Source of the DNA: an uncultured Acidaminococcus sp.
GTDB taxonomy: Bacteria; Bacillota; Negativicutes; Acidaminococcales; Acidaminococcaceae
Assembly: GCA_900538365.1 (NCBI GenBank)
Contig: UPXT01000050.1
Span: 1 to 16,149 of the forward strand
Direction of reading: 5' to 3'
Length of the DNA: 16,149 nt
Shown here: positions 12,639-16,149 of the stretch, piece after piece
Layout: every line of letters begins with the position of its first letter
Position numbering within the stretch: position 1 is the first letter of the stretch
Program-made: the position numbers and the translations under genes
Notes under the pieces: model-generated
What the model was told of the DNA's origin: nothing
Databases searched by the model: none
What the model saw: the letters and a program-made list of their open reading frames with translations, nothing else

Positions 12639-14015
12639 TCAGCCTTTCAGATGGGCGATATGCTTTTCGATTTCCTTGGCAAATTCGGTCTTTTCCTTGC
12701 TCTTGGAAAGAATCTTGTCACAGGCGTGAAGGACCGTTGTGTGGTCACGGCCGCCAAAGGATTCGCCAATGCGGGGCAGGGAAAGATCGGTCAAGGTCCG
12801 AGCCAGATACATACCAATCTGGCGGGGCAGGGTGATATTGGCTGTCCGTTTCTTGGAAAGCAGGTCATTCAAGGTAATGTTGTAATACGAGGCAATGTAC
12901 TGCTGGATGGCTTCAATGGTAATGGTCCTTGAAACTGGCGTGAGATTGAGGTCCTTGAGGGCTTCAATGGCCAGTTCTTCCGTAATGGGTTCGTTGGAAA
13001 ATTGAGAATAGGCGCGGACCTTGGTATAGGCTCCTTCCAGTTCACGGATGTTGGTAGAAATATTGCTGGCAATGAGGTTTGTTACGCTGTCTGGTACGCT
13101 GATATGGTCCTTGAGGGCCATGTTCTTCAAGATGGCAATCCTCGTTTCAAGGTCCGGCGGCTGGATATCAGCAATGAGGCCCCACGTAAACCGGCTTTTA
13201 AGGCGCTCTTCCAGTGTATCTAGTTCCGACGGTTTGCGGTCACTGGAAATGATGATCTGTTTTTCTGCTTTGTAGAGCGTTTCGAAAGTATGGAAGAATT
13301 CTTCCTGCGTCGATTCCTTTTTTCTCAAAAATTGGATATCGTCAATGAGCAGGACATCAATGTTGCGATATTTGTTGCGAAAGGCTTCTGTTGCATTGTT
13401 CTGGATGGAATTGATCAGTTCATTGGTGAAGGTTTCACTGGATGTATAAAGAATCTTCATTTCCGGATGGTCCTGGTGGATCTTGTTGCCAATGGCATTC
13501 ATGAGGTGGGTCTTGCCAAGTCCTGAATCGCTGTAAAGAAAAAGCGGGTTATAGACCTTGGCCGGTGCTTCGGCAACGGCTTTGGAAGCGGCATGGGCAA
13601 AGCGATTGGAATTGCCGATGACGAAGTTTTCAAAGACGTATTTAGGCGACAGATTGGAAGAAAAATCCTGACGCGGTCCCTTTTTGGAGATGATGGGTTC
13701 CTGTGCTTTTGGTGCAGCAGCCCCGTGGTCAGGAAAAAGATCTTCTTCTTTGTTTGCCAGGTCAGGACGGATCTCTACTTCAAGGGTCATGGGCCGATTG
13801 AACTGACTTTTTAGGAAAGCCTCAATGGGTTCCTTATAATTATTTATGATCCACTCTTTGGTAAAATCATTCATCACATCAAGGAGCAGCGTATCTTCTG
13901 TGAGGGAATGCGGAACAGCCTGAGAAAGCCATTTTTTGCACCCCGACATCTTAGGAATGGACTGATCCCCATTTAGAAGGGTCTCCCATAAGGAAGAAAG
14001 GACGTCATTCTCCAT
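12639..14015 (-). CDS. dnaA: Chromosomal replication initiator DnaA
   Basis: DnaA binds TTATCCACA boxes and, as an ATP-bound filament, melts oriC. The 458 residues comprise domain I (about 1-85), a short variable linker (86-120), the AAA+ domain (about 121-335) and the DNA-binding domain IV (about 360-458). Walker B is VLLIDDIQFL (221-230), the sensor stretch is IIISSDRKP, and the domain IV signature is GGRDHTTVLHACDKI (421-435). The P-loop is SDSGLGKT (162-169) where DnaA usually has GGxGLGKT. I start at 14015: AAAGGTGG lies 7 bases upstream and the N terminus MENDVLSSLWETLL fits the family. The open frame continues to 14213, but that part crosses the promoter and DnaA boxes. An extended -10 promoter precedes the gene, and upstream boxes suggest autoregulation. 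Confidence 0.98.
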   Translation of the reverse strand: MENDVLSSLWETLLNGDQSIPKMSGCKKWLSQAVPHSLTEDTLLLDVMNDFTKEWIINNYKEPIEAFLKSQFNRPMTLEVEIRPDLANKEEDLFPDHGAAAPKAQEPIISKKGPRQDFSSNLSPKYVFENFVIGNSNRFAHAASKAVAEAPAKVYNPLFLYSDSGLGKTHLMNAIGNKIHQDHPEMKILYTSSETFTNELINSIQNNATEAFRNKYRNIDVLLIDDIQFLRKKESTQEEFFHTFETLYKAEKQIIISSDRKPSELDTLEERLKSRFTWGLIADIQPPDLETRIAILKNMALKDHISVPDSVTNLIASNISTNIRELEGAYTKVRAYSQFSNEPITEELAIEALKDLNLTPVSRTITIEAIQQYIASYYNITLNDLLSKKRTANITLPRQIGMYLARTLTDLSLPRIGESFGGRDHTTVLHACDKILSKSKEKTEFAKEIEKHIAHLKG

Positions 14016-14052
14016 AAGTAAACCACCTTTATCATCATTTTCTCGAATCCAT

Positions 14053-14061
14053 ATTATAGCA
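14053..14061 (-). promoter_or_regulatory. dnaA promoter (extended -10)
   Basis: The minus strand reads TGCTATAAT, with a perfect TATAAT at 14053-14058 and the TGn extension. No good -35 is present at 15-18 bases. DnaA boxes begin about 40 bp upstream (14099), suitably placed for autorepression or activation. Predicted start is near 14046, about 30 bases before the start codon. Confidence 0.65.
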
Positions 14062-14098
14062 TATTCGGGGTGAACTTTGGGGAGGAACTTTGCTAACC

Positions 14099-14780
14099 TG
14101 TGGAAAACATTGTGGACATGTGGATAACTTTTATAGTTATGTAAAATAAAAAGATGAAAAGAACAGAAATTAAGGGAATTTTGACTTTGTGCACAAGAAA
14201 AAGAATTATGCACAGAAAGTTATCCACAGGTGTGGATAACTTTGGGGAAAAGTATGAAAAAATCAAGGGTTTTAACATGCTTTCGAATATATGTTTTGTA
14301 TATAACTTGGATGAGGCAGAAAAGGGATGGAATGGGTCTCGTTTTTTTGAAATGGACAGAAACAACATTTTATTAAGATATTCTATTTTTATATGATGAT
14401 TTTGTATCGCATAAAAAATGAGAAAAAGGGAAGAAAAGAAGAGGTCCTTTTCTGTGTATAAATCCTTAATGTTCGGAAATAAGAAAACATATCTTTATGT
14501 GAGGAAACAGGGCTATTTTTCTATGGTTATGCCCTCTATTCTGCTTGTGGATAAAAAAGCAGTTTTTTTCCTTTTTCCACAGGCAGAAAGCAAAAATCCG
14601 CACTTATACACAGTTATCCACAGCTTTTTAAGGTTATCCCCAGAAGTTTGTGGAAAACTTTTAAACCCTGTTCCCATGGGCAAACTGACAAAGATAAAAC
14701 TGGAATCAAGGTGGATAAAGGCGGAGCCTTGTGGAAAAAGAGGACTTATACACAGTTTTTTTGAAACAGCCTGTGTATAA
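14099..14780. promoter_or_regulatory. oriC: oriC, segment upstream of dnaA with many DnaA boxes
   Basis: About 680 non-coding bases. Perfect boxes: 14119-14127 (reverse), 14220-14228, 14231-14239 (reverse), 14546-14554 (reverse), 14614-14622. One-mismatch boxes: 14099 (reverse TTTTCCACA), 14206 (TTATGCACA), 14453 (reverse TTATACACA), 14573 (TTTTCCACA), 14604 (TTATACACA), 14634 (TTATCCCCA), 14649 and 14730 (reverse TTTTCCACA), 14710 (reverse), 14746 (TTATACACA), 14772 (reverse TTATACACA). They fall in two groups, 14099-14239 and 14546-14780, with one lone box at 14453 between. The in-between DNA (14245-14540) is AT-rich, especially 14340-14420, and could also melt. This resembles the incA/incB part of the B. 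subtilis origin. Confidence 0.85.
14216..14243. repeat. 28-bp palindrome of two head-to-head DnaA boxes
   Basis: Arms of 13 bp (14216-14228 and 14231-14243) are exact inverted copies around GG. Each contains a perfect TTATCCACA box plus AAAG flanks. An additional TTATGCACA box abuts it on the left (14206-14214). Confidence 0.9.
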
Positions 14781-14785
14781 GTCCT
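14741..14785. repeat. 15-bp inverted repeat carrying TTATACACA boxes
   Basis: AGGACTTATACACAG (14741-14755) and its exact reverse complement (14771-14785) flank a 15-base spacer with seven T. Each arm contains the DnaA-box variant TTATACACA. On the minus strand the repeat is followed by CTTTTTCC, so it could also act as a second terminator behind tRNA-Gly. It marks the right border of the box array. Confidence 0.85.
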
Positions 14786-14850
14786 GTAGATGAAGGCTTA
14801 AAGGATGGAATTGTTCGGAAAATGCATCCTTTCTTTTTTCTTAACATGGT

Positions 14851-14878
14851 AAAAAAAAAAGGCCGCCGTATCGGCGGC
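14851..14878 (-). terminator. Intrinsic terminator of tRNA-Gly
   Basis: On the minus strand GCCGCCG (14872-14878) pairs perfectly with CGGCGGC (14862-14868) around a 3-base loop and is followed after one C by ten T (14851-14860). It lies 16 bases after the tRNA CCA end and keeps tRNA transcription from running into the origin. Confidence 0.93.
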
Positions 14879-14894
14879 AGCCTATCTTTTGAAG

Positions 14895-14968
14895 TGGAGC
14901 GGGCAATGGGAATCGAACCCACCTCTAAAGCTTGGGAAGCTTTCATTCTACCAATGAACTATGCCCGC
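14895..14968 (-). tRNA. tRNA-Gly (anticodon CCC)
   Basis: A 74-nt cloverleaf with encoded CCA. The acceptor stem GCGGGCA pairs with TGCCCGC, and the discriminator is U, as usual for bacterial tRNA-Gly. The D arm is GTTC/GAAT with ATTGGTA loop. The anticodon stem AAAGC/GCTTT has loop TTCCCAA, giving anticodon CCC for GGG codons. The T arm is GTGGG/CCCAT with loop TTCGATT. It is a lone tRNA gene with its own promoter and terminator, transcribed toward the origin array. Confidence 0.96.
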
Positions 14969-14979
14969 ATAACAACGCT

Positions 14980-15008
14980 ATTTTACCAAAGAAAGCGGTT
15001 TTTGTAAA
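14980..15008 (-). promoter_or_regulatory. tRNA-Gly promoter
   Basis: Minus-strand -35 TTTACA (15003-15008), 17-base spacer and -10 TAAAAT (14980-14985), ending 12 bp upstream of the tRNA 5' end. Transcription should begin a few bases before the mature tRNA. Confidence 0.75.
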
Positions 15009-15055
15009 GGGAAAAGCAAGATGAATCGCAGGATGATCTTAAAAGGTTCCTTTGA

Positions 15056-15064
15056 TGGTATAAT
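15056..15064 (+). promoter_or_regulatory. Extended -10 promoter of the alpha/beta hydrolase gene
   Basis: TGGTATAAT contains a perfect TATAAT (15059-15064) with the TGn extension and no clear -35. It is 32 bases before the ATG and is followed by AAAGGAGG at 15081-15088. Confidence 0.6.
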
Positions 15065-15096
15065 GAAACCAAAAAAGTTCAAAGGAGGCTTTTTCC

Positions 15097-16077
15097 ATGA
15101 AAGATAAAATGATTCTGGCTCTTTTGCTGGGGGTCATTTCCTTTAGCGGCAGTTCGTTTGCTGCAGTCAAAACGGCAGAGACCGTGCCCAGCAAAATCCT
15201 TGATGTCACGCTTACGAGAAATAAGATCACTTCCATTCCTGACGTGGTCTATGAACAGGTCCCCCAGCGGGGATATCCCAGCAGAGCCATGAAAATGGAC
15301 CTACTCATCCCTGAGACGAAGGATAAGAAGCCCCTCATTCTTTATATTCCAGGCGGCGGTTTTATTTCTGCCAATAAAAACAATATGCCCCAGCTCGTGA
15401 ACCATTTGGCAGAACAGGGCTATGTCGTGGCTGCGGTTGAGTACCGTGTGGCACCTACGGTCAAGTTCCCTGCTCCTTTGGAAGATACCAAAACAGCCCT
15501 GCGCTATCTAAGGGCCCACGCAGACCAGTATGGTATTGATCCCCGGCGGGTCGGCGTCATTGGAGGCAGTGCCGGTGGTTATTTAACGGCCCTTATGGCA
15601 ACGACAAGCGGCAGCAGGGAATTTGATAAGGGAGAATACCTTCAGGAAAAAAGCGATATTACCTGTGCTGTTGACCTGTATGGCCTTTCCGATTTGACTC
15701 GGATTGGGGATGATTATTCCAAACAGGTACAGGCCCTTCATGCTTCCAGTGGTGCTACAGAAGCCCTGTGGGTCAATGGGAGCGGTGTTTTTGGCGGTAA
15801 GGACGGCGGTATTTCTGCCGATCAAAAGGCCGCGCAGCGGGCCAATCCCATTACATATATTTCTTCGACCTCGGCGCCTTTGATGCTCATGCATGGTACG
15901 GCCGATACGGTGGTATCGCCAAGCCAGACGGATCTTCTTTTCCAAGCCCTGCAGAAAAAGAAGATCCCCAGTGAACGCTATCTTGTTCCCCATGCGCCTC
16001 ATGGCGGCGTCTACTGGATCCAGCCAAAGGTGCTTGAAACGATTACCGCTTATTTTGATCGCTATCTCAAAGGCTAG
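15097..16077 (+). CDS. Secreted alpha/beta hydrolase (esterase family)
   Basis: A 326-residue exported protein of the alpha/beta hydrolase superfamily, near the HSL/BD-FAE type carboxylesterases. The signal peptide has Lys2/Lys4, a hydrophobic core 5-17 and a likely cut after Ala22 or Ala23. The oxyanion-hole segment is YIPGGGF (83-89), equivalent to HGGGF with the His replaced by Pro. The nucleophile elbow is GGSAGG with Ser158. The acid is Asp270 in MHGTADTVVSPSQ, and the base is probably His302 in PHAPHGG. A cap-like segment (about 172-245) is inserted before the acid. AAAGGAGG lies 8 bases upstream of the ATG. It likely acts outside the cytoplasmic membrane on an acylated carbohydrate or small ester; the substrate is not readable. 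It is monocistronic here; the 72 bases after it show only a weak ACGTAT/ATACGT repeat and no clear terminator. Confidence 0.88.
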   Translation: MKDKMILALLLGVISFSGSSFAAVKTAETVPSKILDVTLTRNKITSIPDVVYEQVPQRGYPSRAMKMDLLIPETKDKKPLILYIPGGGFISANKNNMPQLVNHLAEQGYVVAAVEYRVAPTVKFPAPLEDTKTALRYLRAHADQYGIDPRRVGVIGGSAGGYLTALMATTSGSREFDKGEYLQEKSDITCAVDLYGLSDLTRIGDDYSKQVQALHASSGATEALWVNGSGVFGGKDGGISADQKAAQRANPITYISSTSAPLMLMHGTADTVVSPSQTDLLFQALQKKKIPSERYLVPHAPHGGVYWIQPKVLETITAYFDRYLKG

Positions 16078-16149
16078 ACGACAGCAGAAAAAAGGGTTCT
16101 TCACGTATTTTTGGGGGATTCCAAATCATACGTAGGTAAAGACAGGTAC

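Noticed and set aside
14016..14213. N-terminal extension of the DnaA reading frame (66 residues upstream of the chosen start)
   Set aside because: It crosses the dnaA promoter and DnaA boxes, has no ribosome site or family similarity, and the ATG at 14015 has a good ribosome site and a normal DnaA N terminus.
14418..14780. 120-residue plus-strand open frame in the origin
   Set aside because: It covers most of the DnaA boxes, has no ribosome site, and its sequence reflects repeated boxes.
14099..14894. ParB binding site (parS) near the origin
   Set aside because: No TGTTTCACGTGAAACA-like sequence was seen in the origin region by eye.

Overview
The window is a chromosomal replication-origin region, most likely from a Negativicutes bacterium (Firmicutes with a diderm envelope). 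An Acidaminococcus-like genus is my best guess. The evidence is the 5' end of a 16S rRNA gene of that general type at the left edge, the order dnaA-dnaN-recF-DUF721-remB-gyrB-(two genes)-gyrA, strong AAGGAGG ribosome sites, roughly 50% GC in genes, and AT-rich non-coding DNA full of DnaA boxes. The genus is inference, not proven.

Layout, left to right. 1-611: start of an rRNA operon on the minus strand, with leader and at least two tandem promoters. 612-1596: a two-gene minus-strand operon (hotdog acyl-CoA thioesterase; zinc-ribbon DUF805 membrane protein). 1730-2440: a plus-strand secreted protein with an internal duplication, divergent from that operon. 2469-2936: a YbjN-like protein on the minus strand, separated from the secreted protein by a bidirectional terminator. 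2957-3119: an intergenic cluster of DnaA boxes. 3117-14015: the replication block, all minus strand: gyrA, a TSUP-family permease, thiamine pyrophosphokinase, gyrB, remB, a DUF721/DciA-like protein with a zinc ribbon, recF, dnaN, dnaA. 12387-12612 and 14099-14785: two parts of a bipartite oriC on either side of dnaA. 14895-14968: tRNA-Gly(CCC) with its own promoter and terminator. 15097-16077: a secreted alpha/beta hydrolase on the plus strand.

DnaA loads the replisome at oriC, DnaN is the sliding clamp, RecF works at gaps and stalled forks, the DUF721 protein may act in helicase loading, and gyrase removes supercoils ahead of the forks. These genes, the tRNA and the rRNA operon all point leftward, away from the origin and with the leftward fork. 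The most unusual features are a third DnaA-box cluster at the end of gyrA, about 9.5 kb from the dnaA-dnaN origin segment; a DnaA-trio element (three consecutive TAG triplets) next to dnaN; large inverted repeats built from DnaA boxes; a non-canonical P-loop in DnaA; and a thiN-permease pair between gyrB and gyrA. I see no CRISPR array, insertion sequence, prophage or defence system.
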